64,000 bases of DNA from Cupriavidus pauculus. Lineage in GTDB: Bacteria > Pseudomonadota > Gammaproteobacteria > Burkholderiales > Burkholderiaceae. This document shows, in pieces, positions 1 through 9,130 of the stretch; position 1 is the first letter of the stretch, and every line of letters begins with the position of its first letter. The position numbers were made by a program, and so were the translations under genes. The stretch is taken from positions 269,966 to 333,965 of the forward strand of contig NZ_CP033971.1 in assembly GCF_003854935.1 (NCBI RefSeq), read 5' to 3'. The notes beneath the pieces are model-generated. The model made no database searches and was not told the origin of the DNA. It saw nothing but the letters and a program-made list of their open reading frames with translations.

Positions 1-404
1 TCGGCCATAGCCCAAATCGGCTTGTTCTCGAACATGAGCCGCGAGCGGAATTTTGCCGCAGCCGTTGCGCTCCCGCATGCTTCACCCAGCAGCGTATCGT
101 CGAAGTGGATCGCCACGCAACGAAAGCCGCGAATGAAACGGGTATAGCCGTAGGCTTCGCCGCCTTGCTCGATCAGACTCAAGTGATCACTGCCGTGATA
201 GGCATCGACAAGCGGCTTGGATGGCGCGTAGCGTGCCTCAATACGGCCGCCGATCTCTCGCAAGGCCGCCCGCAGACTAACTCGCTGCGATCCAATCGGA
301 CGCGCCACGTCTTGCAATTCGCCGTATTCGAGGACTTCCACTTCTGTGTTTGCCCAGATGCCGCTGGTACGGCTTTGATGCACGTTTGTCACGATACGGA
401 CCAC
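1..404 (-). CDS. Hypothetical protein, 3' end beyond the window
   Basis: An uninterrupted reading frame runs leftward from a GTG at 402-404 through the window edge, giving about 134 residues without a stop. GGGAG sits seven bases before this GTG, while the nearby ATG at 404-406 is in another frame and stops at once. The product looks soluble, with no signal peptide or membrane segment, and I do not recognise its family. It is divergent from the MocR regulator gene with about 115 bases between them. MocR regulators often control the adjacent divergent gene, so it may be the target, but this is inference from layout only. Confidence 0.5.
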   Translation of the reverse strand, partial: MVRIVTNVHQSRTSGIWANTEVEVLEYGELQDVARPIGSQRVSLRAALREIGGRIEARYAPSKPLVDAYHGSDHLSLIEQGGEAYGYTRFIRGFRCVAIHFDDTLLGEACGSATAAAKFRSRLMFENKPIWAMA

Positions 405-519
405 ATTCAGTCTCCCACCTGAACGTGGTCCGTGCGCTCCGCTTGACCAACGCAACTGGAGCCCGCGATGGCACAGATATAAGAACCGAGTATTTCAATC
501 AGTGTGTGTACGAAAGTAT

Positions 520-1929
520 ATGGACGCGACGCTACAAATCCACTTGGACCGGAAAGCAAAGATTCCCTTGTCAGAGCAGATTCGACTAAGTATTGCAAAG
601 GCAATTGACACCGGGGTGCTCGCGCCGGGTACTCGATTGCCGTCGTGGCAAGACCTCGCGGCGCAACTCGGTGTAGCGCGCGGTACCGTTCAAGCGGCGT
701 ATGAGCGCTTGGCCGACGCACAGAGAATCGAGGCCTTTGGAGCGCGGGGTACCCGCGTCGCGCCTTGGCGGAGTACGCCAACCGCTCTGCCCGGATCGCT
801 CGCTCACGGGGATTTTTTCCGTACCTATCTCGCAATGCATGCGGGGCCGGCCATATTTCAGCTTGGAATTCCGGCGTTAGGCTCATTACCGGACACGCTT
901 TTCGCTCGCGCGCGCTCCTCAAATGTATTGAAAGTAGGATCTTCCTCGTCATTGGTCTATCCCGATCCCCGCGGGGAGTTAGAGCTGCGCCGGGAGATTG
1001 GCGCTTATCTCGCGATTTCCCGGAACCTTCACTGCGTCCCAGAGCAGCTGTTTATCACTTCCGGATACAGCGCCGGTCTCGGGCTCGCACTACGCGTACT
1101 CGGGCTCGACCGTAAAAAGGTCTGGATGGAGGAGCCCGGCTTCATGGTGACCCGAAAGGCGTTGGAACTCGCTCGCCTAGAGCGTGTTTTGGTCCCTGTA
1201 GATGCCGAAGGTTTGGATGTCGACTATGGAATCGAAAAGGCTTCAGACGCCGCGCTCGCTGTTGTGACGCCCGGCCAACAAGCACCTTTGGGTCCGACCC
1301 TGTCGTTACAGCGACGGCTTCAGTTGCTTGAATGGGCAGTATCCAGCGGCGCCTGGATTATCGAAGACGACTACCTCAGCGAATTGCAGTTGGAGGGCAG
1401 GGCTGCCCCCGCTCTGGCGTCTTTGGGAGAAAGCAATCGGGTCATCCATATCGGGACGTTCAGTAAGACCATCAGCCCGGGACTGCGGCTTGGATTCTTG
1501 GTGGCACCGGTTAATTTGATCAACGAATTCTCTGAAGTGGTGGCCTCGCTTTCCCCGGCGCCCTCGCCGATCATTCAGCTTGCCACAGCCCAGTTCCTGC
1601 GCGATGGGCACTACATCCGGCGCGTTCGTCGGCTCAAGCGCCTATATACAGCCCAGCGTGACGCGCTATGCGAGCAGTTGCGAACCCACCATGCGCTATG
1701 GACAAACGCGGGCCTAGCCATACTTCTCAGGCTCCCGCATGGCGCCCCCGACATACAAATCGCTCGAGAGGCGACAAACGCCGGGATGGCACCGTCACCG
1801 CTTTCCGGGTGGTTCGCGCAGCCGTCTTGTGGTTCGGCTGGCCTTCTTCTCGGGATTGCGACAGCACCTGAATCGCAAGTCGTGACTGCATGCAATCGTC
1901 TCTTTGAGATCATCGATCGCCATTGCTAA
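520..1929 (+). CDS. MocR/PdxR-family regulator (GntR HTH plus aminotransferase-like domain)
   Basis: The product (469 residues) has a GntR-type winged helix at about 10-80, seen in PLSEQI and the recognition helix GVARGTVQAAYERL. A class I aminotransferase fold fills about 110-460. PLP-binding features are visible: IIEDDYLSE near 281-289 and the Schiff-base lysine in GTFSKTISPGLRLGF at about K316. Such proteins use PLP or an amino compound as effector and commonly regulate the divergent gene. I chose the ATG at 520, which begins the usual N-terminus and has GAAAG just upstream; a GTG at 502 would add six residues. The family is clear; the target and ligand are unknown. Confidence 0.88.
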   Translation: MDATLQIHLDRKAKIPLSEQIRLSIAKAIDTGVLAPGTRLPSWQDLAAQLGVARGTVQAAYERLADAQRIEAFGARGTRVAPWRSTPTALPGSLAHGDFFRTYLAMHAGPAIFQLGIPALGSLPDTLFARARSSNVLKVGSSSSLVYPDPRGELELRREIGAYLAISRNLHCVPEQLFITSGYSAGLGLALRVLGLDRKKVWMEEPGFMVTRKALELARLERVLVPVDAEGLDVDYGIEKASDAALAVVTPGQQAPLGPTLSLQRRLQLLEWAVSSGAWIIEDDYLSELQLEGRAAPALASLGESNRVIHIGTFSKTISPGLRLGFLVAPVNLINEFSEVVASLSPAPSPIIQLATAQFLRDGHYIRRVRRLKRLYTAQRDALCEQLRTHHALWTNAGLAILLRLPHGAPDIQIAREATNAGMAPSPLSGWFAQPSCGSAGLLLGIATAPESQVVTACNRLFEIIDRHC

Positions 1930-1957
1930 CGCGGTACATTGAACCGGTTTGTACTCG

Positions 1958-2470
1958 CTAAACGTCAGGCGCTGCGGTGCCCAAACATGTGCTGCGGAGA
2001 GACGCCAAAAGAAGAGAGATCGATGCGGCGAGCAGAACGAGATCTTTAAGAAGGAACTGACCAGGCAGCGCTGAAATCGCCGGGAAGCCACCCGCTGTCG
2101 CTTCTGCTACGCCCGGTGTGCTCAGAAAGAACGTGAGCGTGATCAGATAGGTCGTAGTGGACATCGCTGCGCCTAAAGCGGAGAACCCAGGCTGGAAGGC
2201 TCCAAGAATCAGCGCCAAGGCGGTCGACAACTCCAGTACGCCAACGGCGTAACTTGCGCCTTGAACGCCAAAAAAGGCATGCAGCCAACTCATGATCGGA
2301 CTGTTGGCGATGAAAGGCGCGATCCCGTGGGCTTCGTATGCGGTGAATTTCATCGCGCCAAACCAAAGAAAGATGACGACCAGTGCCCACCTCAGTGGGG
2401 CGAGAAGAGAGAGCGATTGGACGCCCTTTTCGGCGATTCTCAGACGAAATGCATTTGTATTGGCAGTCAT
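1958..2470 (-). CDS. DUF417 (YkgB/RclC-like) inner membrane protein
   Basis: A 170-residue membrane protein with about four hydrophobic segments at roughly 25-45, 70-90, 95-120 and 135-155. The opening pattern LRWALVVIFLWFGAMKFTAYEA and the central GVLELSTALAL are typical of DUF417 (YkgB/RclC) proteins. In E. coli, RclC is induced with RclA and RclB by the reactive-chlorine sensor RclR. A cupin-AraC regulator of RclR type lies just upstream on the same strand, which supports a reactive chlorine or oxidant role. No RclA reductase gene is nearby. The start has AGGGA seven bases upstream. Family assignment is firm; function is inferred from context. Confidence 0.8.
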   Translation of the reverse strand: MTANTNAFRLRIAEKGVQSLSLLAPLRWALVVIFLWFGAMKFTAYEAHGIAPFIANSPIMSWLHAFFGVQGASYAVGVLELSTALALILGAFQPGFSALGAAMSTTTYLITLTFFLSTPGVAEATAGGFPAISALPGQFLLKDLVLLAASISLLLASLRSTCLGTAAPDV

Positions 2471-2726
2471 TTTCTTTCCCTTTCAATGACGGTTGGTTGG
2501 ACGCTTTCACTTTATCGCTGCACCCTAGCGGTTTCGAGACTGGAATGACTCAATATGATGCTTACAAGGATCAAGAAGACGGCCGTCGTCATGTCCGGCC
2601 ACGGACAAGCTACGGTTACGCTGTATCGAAAATGGCAGCTTGGCATAGTCGATCGCGAGGGCTTGCGACCTTGCGGGTGGCGTGTGGCCGGGCTGCGCGA
2701 GGACGGCGCGTGACAAGCGAGGGGTA

Positions 2727-3677
2727 TTACTCACCGTTGCGCGCCAGACGTCGCCATTGCCCCGGCGTCATGTTCATCCTGTTAGTGAATACCCGACGGA
2801 AGGCGGCAACGGACTGATATCCGACCGAGTCGGCCACCGCCTCCGTGGTCATCGTCGGCTTCTTCAATTCGTTGGCGGCTATGCTTATCCGGATATCAGT
2901 TAGCAGGTCGTTTGCCGAGCGCCCGAGCGTGGACTGAAAGTGCCGCATAAACGTGGCGCGGGACATATTGCACAAGCCTGCTAGGTCGGACAGACTCCAG
3001 GGCCGAGCCGGATCGGCGAACATGGCTGAAATAGCCGGGGCCAGTCGTGGGTGGCCGGCAAGCGCCAATAAGCCCTCGGGCGACTGCTCCAACTCACTCG
3101 CGGCGCGCAGCACAAGAGTGAATAGCGCGAAGCTCAGCGCGTTGAGCATGGCGTTGCCTCCGGGCTTGTCGCCGGTAGCCTCCATGCGCATCAGTCCCAC
3201 GAGGCTTGCAAGATCTGTCGAGGCCGACATGATGCCGTCTTCCCCGTCTACGGACCGTACCACCAACCTTTCCGGAAGATAATCGCGGATGATCCGATCA
3301 TGGGGCGACCGGATACAAAACCGCCCGCAAAGCATGTCGAGACGTTCCCCGTCGCCGTCGTTCTCGCTAAGCAGGAATCCCGCGGAGCCCTGTCGATTGT
3401 TGGTCAGACGGGGTGCGTGTCCGCTGCCATCGTGCAACACATGGGCCGACCCGTGCGGTAACAGTACGATATCGCCGCCCAGGAGCTCCTTAAATGAGCC
3501 TGTCTGTGGATCCTCAAGAATGGCCCTACCCTTGAGGACGACGTGGTAAGGAATTTCATGCGGTGCGGACTGATCCCATGCGACACGCCATGGCGCGCCA
3601 TAGATGCAGCGAACCTCAAGTTGGCCTGTGACGTTGATCATTTGCAGGAGTTGGCTCAACCAGTCGACTTGGGACAT
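2727..3677 (-). CDS. AraC-family regulator with N-terminal cupin domain (RclR-like)
   Basis: This 316-residue regulator has an N-terminal cupin_6-type sensor, about residues 5-180, with the signature IPYHVVLKGRAILE and GGDIVLLPHGSAHVL. A C-terminal pair of AraC helix-turn-helices follows at about 205-310 (LSDLAGLCNMSRATFMRHF and VADSVGYQSVAAFRRVF). This is the architecture of E. coli RclR, which senses hypochlorous acid through oxidised cysteines; cysteines are present in the sensor half (LDMLCGRFCI). It sits upstream of the DUF417 gene on the same strand with about 255 bases between, so it probably activates that gene. GAGG lies four bases before the ATG. AraC family is certain, RclR orthology likely. 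Confidence 0.85.
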   Translation of the reverse strand: MSQVDWLSQLLQMINVTGQLEVRCIYGAPWRVAWDQSAPHEIPYHVVLKGRAILEDPQTGSFKELLGGDIVLLPHGSAHVLHDGSGHAPRLTNNRQGSAGFLLSENDGDGERLDMLCGRFCIRSPHDRIIRDYLPERLVVRSVDGEDGIMSASTDLASLVGLMRMEATGDKPGGNAMLNALSFALFTLVLRAASELEQSPEGLLALAGHPRLAPAISAMFADPARPWSLSDLAGLCNMSRATFMRHFQSTLGRSANDLLTDIRISIAANELKKPTMTTEAVADSVGYQSVAAFRRVFTNRMNMTPGQWRRLARNGE

Positions 3678-3903
3678 AGGACCTCGAAAACATCAAGCGC
3701 TAGAGCGAAATATACTGATTTGGTCGCACATCTGTTATACCGGACCGATGGTCTGAGCCGGCACGCGCATCAGCACCCCGCCCGTCTGCGCGGCCGCCCG
3801 GCTGCCCGGCTGCGGGAAGGGCGATCACCCTGTCCGGCATAGAAGGGCAGGAGCGATCCCCGCGCTGGCCAGGTCCTGACGATGGTGTATTCGCGTCAGC
3901 GGA

Positions 3904-4353
3904 TTAGCGCAAGCGCCTTCGATACTGGACGAAACCCGTACGTGCAGCGACGCGGTCGTAAAGCTGCATGCCGCGATGGTTAGATTCGTGTGTCAGCCAG
4001 TGCACACGAGGCGCACCCCAGCGATTCGCATGCGCGCAAACATGCTCGATGAGTGCACGACCGATGTCGGACCCGCGCGCATGGTCCACCACGAACAGAT
4101 CCTGTAGGTAGCAATCGTCGCCGACTGTCCAGACAGAACGATGGTAGGTGACATGCACAATCCCAGTGCCTGTTCGCCTACGATGGCCAGCGCTGCATAC
4201 ATTGGTTCGTTAGGGTCTAGAAAGCGCTGCCAGGTATCGTGTGTCACGGAGTCCGCGATCTCTACGTTATAGATTCGCTAATAGCTTTTCCAAAACGGCA
4301 GCGAGGTGTTGAAAATCTTGGCAATCGATGGCCCTGACCGTAATGGTTTGCAT
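3904..4353 (-). pseudogene. Decayed GNAT N-acetyltransferase
   Basis: Pieces of one GNAT acetyltransferase are spread over different frames. An N-terminus beginning MQTITVRAID starts at the ATG ending at 4353, with GGGAG upstream, and stops at about 4270. The next piece (YNVEIADSVTHDTWQRFLDPNEP) continues in another frame. The acetyl-CoA binding half (YLQDLFVVDHARGSDIGRAL, then WLTHESNHRGMQLYDRVA) resumes in a third frame at about 4155. Joined together these read as a normal GNAT of about 150 residues, so at least two frameshifts have broken it. A non-functional gene is the simplest reading; sequencing error is the alternative. Confidence 0.75.
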
Positions 4354-4473
4354 ACGATCTCCCTGCGATACGTGGTGTGCGTTGCAGCGCCGGTCGTCAC
4401 ATATGGCATGCCAAGCCTGCCACATAGGCGACGTCGGTCGGCTGTGGGTTGCGGTGACTAGGGCAATCTTTGG

Positions 4474-5169
4474 CTAGGCTGCCGTCACTTCGAGTCCGCG
4501 TTGCACGCCGGGACGGCAGAGGCCACGGTCGAGCCACTGTTGAACACGAGCAAAGCGTTCGAAGCCGACGAGCTCACGGGCTTCGTAAAAGCCGATCAGA
4601 TTGCGCACCCAACCTAGCAGTGAGATATCGGCGATGCTATAGTCGCGCCCCATCACCCAGTCTCTGCCTGCGAGCCGTTCGTCAAGCACGCCGAGCAGCC
4701 GCGCTGATTCAGTTAGGTAGCGCTCGAGCGGGCGCTTGTCTTCATAGGCTTTGCCGGCAAATTTGTTGAAGAACCCAACCTGGCCGAACATCGGTCCGAC
4801 ACCGCCTACCTGCCACATCACCCACTGAATGGTTTCGTAGCGGGTGGCGGGATCAGTAGACAGAAACCGTCCCGTCTTGTCCGCGAGATAGATCAGGATC
4901 GCTCCCGATTCGAACAACGCCAGGGGCTGTTCACCTGGCCCATGCGGATCGTAAATCGCAGGAATCTTGCCATTCGGGTTGAGCGCGACAAATGCCGGAT
5001 CATGGTGCTCGTGAGCGATGATGTCGACGCGATGCGGCTCATAAGCGAGACCCGTTTCTTCCAACATGATGCCCACCTTCACGCCGTTTGGCGTCGGTAA
5101 GGAAAACAGCTGCATTCGATCGGGGTGCCGTGCAGGCCAGCGCGAAAAAATTGGATGATTGAGGGTCAC
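4474..5169 (-). CDS. Glutathione S-transferase-like protein (YghU/YfcG group)
   Basis: A 231-residue GST with the thioredoxin-fold N-domain at about 15-105 (LFSLPTPNGVKVGIMLEETG and the LNPNGKIPAI loop with cis-Pro) and an all-helical C-domain at about 110-220 (DYSIADISLLGW). The motif PTPNGVKV and the leading RWPARHPDR are characteristic of the YghU/YfcG disulfide-reductase subgroup, which uses glutathione but lacks the usual catalytic Tyr/Ser/Cys. I start it at the GTG ending at 5169: AGGA lies five bases upstream and the N-terminus then matches the subgroup. A longer frame upstream lacks such support. No obvious operon partner. Confidence 0.88.
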   Translation of the reverse strand: MTLNHPIFSRWPARHPDRMQLFSLPTPNGVKVGIMLEETGLAYEPHRVDIIAHEHHDPAFVALNPNGKIPAIYDPHGPGEQPLALFESGAILIYLADKTGRFLSTDPATRYETIQWVMWQVGGVGPMFGQVGFFNKFAGKAYEDKRPLERYLTESARLLGVLDERLAGRDWVMGRDYSIADISLLGWVRNLIGFYEARELVGFERFARVQQWLDRGLCRPGVQRGLEVTAA

Positions 5170-5324
5170 TGTCTTCCTCGAGATATTGTCAACTTGTACA
5201 AAGATTACCGAGGCACCCCAAGACACATGCTTTGGGATACCTCAGACCTTCGTTGTTACGTCAGGCTCCACCGCTCAATACTTCGGCCGATTCTCGGTGC
5301 GAAGCCGATGGCGCTTGATTTGGC

Positions 5325-5870
5325 TCAAATCGATCCCGCCGGTGCCACAGCAGGGAAGTCTTTATCTGGATCGAACACGTTGTTAAAGTAGTTGGTGAGC
5401 GAGTACATGGCTACGAGCGCGACGATCTCCATGAGATTGGCATCTGTGTAGCCGGCTTCGCGAACGGCGCTCAGATCGGCGTCGCTGACTTGGCCGCGGG
5501 TCAAGATGACCTTGCGTGCAAACTGCAGTGCTGCATCGCGCTTGGGCTCACTGGCGTGCCCCTTGCGGGCCAGGAGGATTTCGTCGGGGGGCAACTTGGC
5601 CATGTGCGCGGCCGTAAAGCTATGCACGGTCAGGCAGTAGTTGCAACCATTCACCTCGGACACAGCCAGGCCGATACCGTCGCGCGTCTTTACATCGAGC
5701 GCCTTGCTCAGGCCGGCTAGGAGCGTCGCCCATGCGTTAAACGCAATCGGACTCTGCGCGAAGCTCGCCATCATGTTCGGCGTGAAGCCGATGTTTCTCG
5801 TGAATGCATCGAGCGTCGCCCTCGATTCGGCCGGTACCTGTTCCGAGTTCAGCACTGCGGTTCTTGCCAT
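5325..5870 (-). CDS. Carboxymuconolactone decarboxylase / AhpD-like peroxidase family protein
   Basis: A 181-residue helical protein with the AhpD-type redox motif NGCNYCLTVHS (C76, C79, H83), typical of peroxidase-related CMD proteins that reduce organic peroxides through a cysteine pair. AAGGAG lies three bases before one ATG and six before the next; the second (ending at 5870) has better spacing. It is 37 bases downstream of the nitroreductase gene on the same strand, so the two are probably co-transcribed, and a LysR regulator lies upstream of both. The context suggests detoxification of electrophiles or peroxides. Substrate unknown. Confidence 0.87.
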   Translation of the reverse strand: MARTAVLNSEQVPAESRATLDAFTRNIGFTPNMMASFAQSPIAFNAWATLLAGLSKALDVKTRDGIGLAVSEVNGCNYCLTVHSFTAAHMAKLPPDEILLARKGHASEPKRDAALQFARKVILTRGQVSDADLSAVREAGYTDANLMEIVALVAMYSLTNYFNNVFDPDKDFPAVAPAGSI

Positions 5871-5907
5871 CATGGACTCCTTGGATAAATGGAAAAGTGA
5901 TTGACGG

Positions 5908-6543
5908 TTAAACGAGATCCAGCACGTCGGCCACGGGCAGGCGCGGCTTCTGCGCCCAGTTTCCGGGACGCTCGACGCCCACGGAGAGCAGCATGACCGG
6001 CACCTCGTTGGCTGCCAGTCCAAACTCTCTATGCACCGCCTCGGCATCGAAGCCGATCATCGGGGTCGACCCCAGGCCCAGCGACCGGGCCGCGTAGATC
6101 ATTGCCGCCGCGCCGAACGTGCCGGTGCGCACGGCTTCATCCCGCTGGCGTTGCGGATAGTCTTGGTATAGATCGCGTGCGGGGTTTTCCCACTCGGGCA
6201 CCATCGCTGCCGGCATAACGCCAGCCGCCACCAGTGGCGCCAGACGTTCCGGAATCACGCTGGCATCGGCCAGTTGGCCGACGATGATGAAGGTCACGGC
6301 GGCGTCGGCGATCGCAGGCTGGCTCCAGGCAATCGGGCTAAGCTTGGCCTTGGCCGCCGCAGTGCGTACGGCGATAAAGCGCCAGTTCTGCATGTGGAAC
6401 GACGTCGGCGCGGATGTGCCGATGCGCACCAGCTCGCGAATCTGGTCGTCGCTCAGGGCGGCGGCCGGGTCGTAGTACTTGGCCGCGCTGCGGCTCAGAA
6501 TGCATTCAATAACGGCGTTGGTCATGTTGATTGCGGTGGTCAT
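5908..6543 (-). CDS. Nitroreductase-family FMN oxidoreductase
   Basis: A 211-residue nitroreductase-fold protein. Visible landmarks are the N-terminal SRSAAKYYDP (FMN phosphate binding region), SAPTSFHMQNWRFIAV (the Ser/Asn/Gln FMN contacts) and the C-terminal GLGSTPMIGFD loop. Family members are dimeric NAD(P)H- and FMN-dependent reductases of nitro compounds, quinones or enones. GGAG stands six bases before the ATG ending at 6543, which I prefer over upstream in-frame starts. It leads a probable two-gene operon with the AhpD-like gene downstream. The exact substrate cannot be read from sequence. Confidence 0.87.
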   Translation of the reverse strand: MTTAINMTNAVIECILSRSAAKYYDPAAALSDDQIRELVRIGTSAPTSFHMQNWRFIAVRTAAAKAKLSPIAWSQPAIADAAVTFIIVGQLADASVIPERLAPLVAAGVMPAAMVPEWENPARDLYQDYPQRQRDEAVRTGTFGAAAMIYAARSLGLGSTPMIGFDAEAVHREFGLAANEVPVMLLSVGVERPGNWAQKPRLPVADVLDLV

Positions 6544-6810
6544 GTTGATCTCCGAGGTCGAAGTCATGCGCCGAAGGCCATTGGGCAAGGCGGCGCGAAC
6601 TTCCGGCGCGAACGTTTCATAAGTTAGTTGTGAGCCTCCACTTTAGGTGTGTCGGGTAGCGATTTCGAGTCTGTTTTTGCTCAAAAAAGTGCTCAAAAGG
6701 ATCAGGTGCATATGACCTTCAAGGCGCAAGGGCAGCACCGGGCCACCGCGCCTCAGGGGGTGCGTCGTACGTGACATGCGAGGGCAATAAATCCTTGGTA
6801 TGTGTCTGGA

Positions 6811-7737
6811 TCAGGCCGCGAGCTTTGGCGCCTCAGCACTGAAATGCGGATGCCGGGAAAATATGTCGGCAGCCCAGTTCACGAACACCCGCACCTTTGC
6901 CGACAGGTGCCGATTCTGCGGATACATCGCGGAGATCGGTATTGGGTCGGTCTGCCACCCGGACATGATTTCCACCAGCCGGCCACTGCCGACATAAGGC
7001 GCGGCTGTCGCCCGTGACATGCGTGCAATGCCGTGGCCGTCCAACGCGCAGCCAAGAAGGACATCGGTATCATTCGTGGCAATCACTGAGGGCAGCAGCA
7101 CTTCGCCGCGTTCGCCGCCGCAAGCGAGCGACCACGGCGTCGCGCGTCCGGTGCGGTTCGACAGAAAATTCACCGCCTTGTGCTGCGCCAGTTCGGTAAG
7201 ATCCTCTGGCGTGCCGAAGCGGCGCAGATAGATCGGCGACGCATAGAGGGCCAGCCGCAGCCAACCTATGCGGCGTGCCACCATGGCTTCTTCCAGCGCG
7301 CCCACGCGCAGCACCACGTCGACGCCTTCTTTTAGCAAGTCAATCGGCTTGCCGTTGCTGGTCAGTTCGAGCCGGAGCTCCGGATACGCATTGCAGAAGT
7401 CATGCAGTTGCGGCAGCAGGATCATTTTCGCGATCCCGCTCGTGGTGTCTACGGTCAGCGTGCCGCGCGGCGAGTTGTTATGGCGCGTTAGCAGATACTC
7501 CGCTTCGTCGATATCGGCCAAGATGCGCACGCAGCGTTCGTAGTAGGCGGCGCCATCGGTAGTCACGCTGATGCGACGCGTCGTCCGGTGCAGCAGCTTG
7601 ACCGCAAGATGCGTCTCCAGCTTCTGGATCAGCCTGGTAAGCGTGGCCTTGGGAAGATTCAGCGATTCCGCGGCGCCCGCAAAGGTACCCACATCCACCA
7701 CCCGCGTGAAAGCCTGCATCGAGACGAGACGATCCAT
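6811..7737 (-). CDS. LysR-family transcriptional regulator
   Basis: A 308-residue LysR regulator. The winged helix at residues 1-60 carries VVDVGTFAGAAESLNLPKAT and LHRTTRR; the periplasmic-binding-like effector domain covers about 90-300. The signature is of the group near short-chain and nitroreductase genes in Burkholderiales. It lies on the same strand as, and 267 bases upstream of, the nitroreductase/AhpD-like pair, which it probably controls. A further 1.2 kb beyond it holds no intact gene. Family call is secure; effector and target are inferred. Confidence 0.9.
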   Translation of the reverse strand: MDRLVSMQAFTRVVDVGTFAGAAESLNLPKATLTRLIQKLETHLAVKLLHRTTRRISVTTDGAAYYERCVRILADIDEAEYLLTRHNNSPRGTLTVDTTSGIAKMILLPQLHDFCNAYPELRLELTSNGKPIDLLKEGVDVVLRVGALEEAMVARRIGWLRLALYASPIYLRRFGTPEDLTELAQHKAVNFLSNRTGRATPWSLACGGERGEVLLPSVIATNDTDVLLGCALDGHGIARMSRATAAPYVGSGRLVEIMSGWQTDPIPISAMYPQNRHLSAKVRVFVNWAADIFSRHPHFSAEAPKLAA

Positions 7738-8933
7738 GACGACAGCTCTCCAAAGGCGTAGGGCTTAGAGACCGTCTCACGCTTGGCGCTGGCCGAGTGA
7801 ATAGGAGACCGTCTTGGTGTCCGCATTCTGTACGGTTGGCGGCGCGATTTGAAGAACCAAGATTTTCGCTTTCGTGTGTACCAAGAATGAAATGCACGAA
7901 GGTGCGTTGACGGAACCGGCCAAGCACACTAATAGTCAGGACGATGTGCTTGCGCCGCCTCGACTTCTCGGATGCGTTAAACGACGCTGATGGTTCGGTA
8001 GTAGCCTAGCGCCTGCCAGCACCCTGCTAAGGGTGGTCTATTGCAGACACCGGATGCGGATTCAACCGGTCAACGCAACAGCTTTTTGGAATCGTTCAGC
8101 CATGTATCGGACTCTAGTGTTTTGCGTGGACGATAGCGTGCCGTCTTCCATGCCGCTGGCGACGAGTGGCAAGCTCAAGCACGTGGTGTCGTTGCGGCCA
8201 AGCGCCCATGGACCCTGACAATCCGACGGTGGCCAAAGATGGACTTCCCAGTTCGAAAAATGAAGAACTGGTTTGCGCTACTGGCACCCGCTGGCACACC
8301 GGGAGAGATTGTCGCTCTGCGCTACCACGTACTTGCTCTGGCAAACTCTGCTTCGTTCGGCTTCGGGCCCGCCAGCCCAACCTACACATCGAGCGTATCG
8401 AGGTAGCGCTTGCCGCGCTTCCAGAGACTGATGCGAAGTTCCTTCGCGAACTAGCTAAGGCGTTCCAGTGCTATGTAAAGCTTGCTGCCGTCTTTCGCAT
8501 CTTCATCAGATACCACGATGAAAGTCCGCAGGTCGAGGTGTCATCGATCCGTTATTACGATGTGGACAATCCTAACGACGGAGCAAAGAGACGATGCTCA
8601 CTCTCTACCGGGCCGGCTTCAACCGACGTTTGATCGGCTTGACACGATGGGCGCTGGGTCCGAAATCAACCCAAAAGGAGACATCCGTGGTGTCGCGCCT
8701 GGATGTCTCACATGGGTCGACACCGTCCCGTTGCGATAATGGCCGGGGTATCGCTATAACCCAGGGCCCGGCATCGGCGCCCCCCGCCCAAACCCCTCCG
8801 GTGCCGCCACCGGCGCGTTTCTTCAACGGATAGTTCAAAAAGGAAAAGACCGCGCTTCCACGCGATAGCCTTCCTGTTGCATTCCCTAGAATCACCTCGT
8901 CTCGAATCTGGACAAGTGCACCAGGGAGTCAAC
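7738..8933. other. 1.2-kb stretch without a supportable gene
   Basis: I find no intact gene here. A plus-strand frame at 8166-8633 encodes a protein-like middle but has no recognisable domain, no clear ribosome site, and a composition like its neighbours. The segment GGATTCAACCGGTCAACG at 8058 resembles one at 11292 and may be an old insertion-sequence edge. The stretch ends directly before gene stubs at 8934 and 9053, so it is best read as degraded DNA. Confidence 0.4.
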
Positions 8934-9056
8934 ATGTGGATCGGCGGTCTCGCCTTGCGCAGACCCTATGCCTTCATCGTGCTCGCCATCCTGCTGTTGC
9001 TGGGCGGCGTGGTGGCCGTCCTGCGCATGCCGACGGGGAGGGAGCGAACACACTAG
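8934..9056 (+). pseudogene. 5' stub of an RND efflux transporter gene
   Basis: A start with a good ribosome site (GGGAG five bases before the ATG) opens MWIGGLALRRPYAFIVLAIL, then a hydrophobic run to LRMPTG. This matches the first 36 residues of AcrB/MexB-type inner membrane pumps: a short cytoplasmic helix followed by TM1. The match stops where the conserved family sequence would continue into the periplasmic domain, and the frame ends at 9056. The rest of the pump, about 1000 residues, is absent, so this is a deletion remnant joined to an unrelated sigma-factor fragment. Confidence 0.65.
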
Positions 9057-9130
9057 CTATCCCCATCGGGACCATCATTTCCCGTCTTTTCCGTGCCAAG
9101 AAATCACTGCGCGAACTGATTGACGGCGAG
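9053..9130 (+). pseudogene. Fragment of an ECF sigma factor (region 4)
   Basis: In a frame different from the RND stub, the residues IPIGTIISRLFRAKKSLREL are visible. This is the recognition helix and tail of sigma region 4 in ECF sigma factors, where the usual form is PIGTVMSRLxRAR. Nothing of region 2 or the rest of region 4 precedes it; the junction falls at about 9041-9053, directly against the RND stub. It therefore looks like the last part of a sigma gene left by the same deletion. No anti-sigma gene follows. Confidence 0.6.

Noticed and set aside
8166-8633. A 155-residue plus-strand protein
   Set aside because: No domain, no ribosome site, and it lies in a stretch of degraded DNA. It could be a decayed gene, but I cannot support it.
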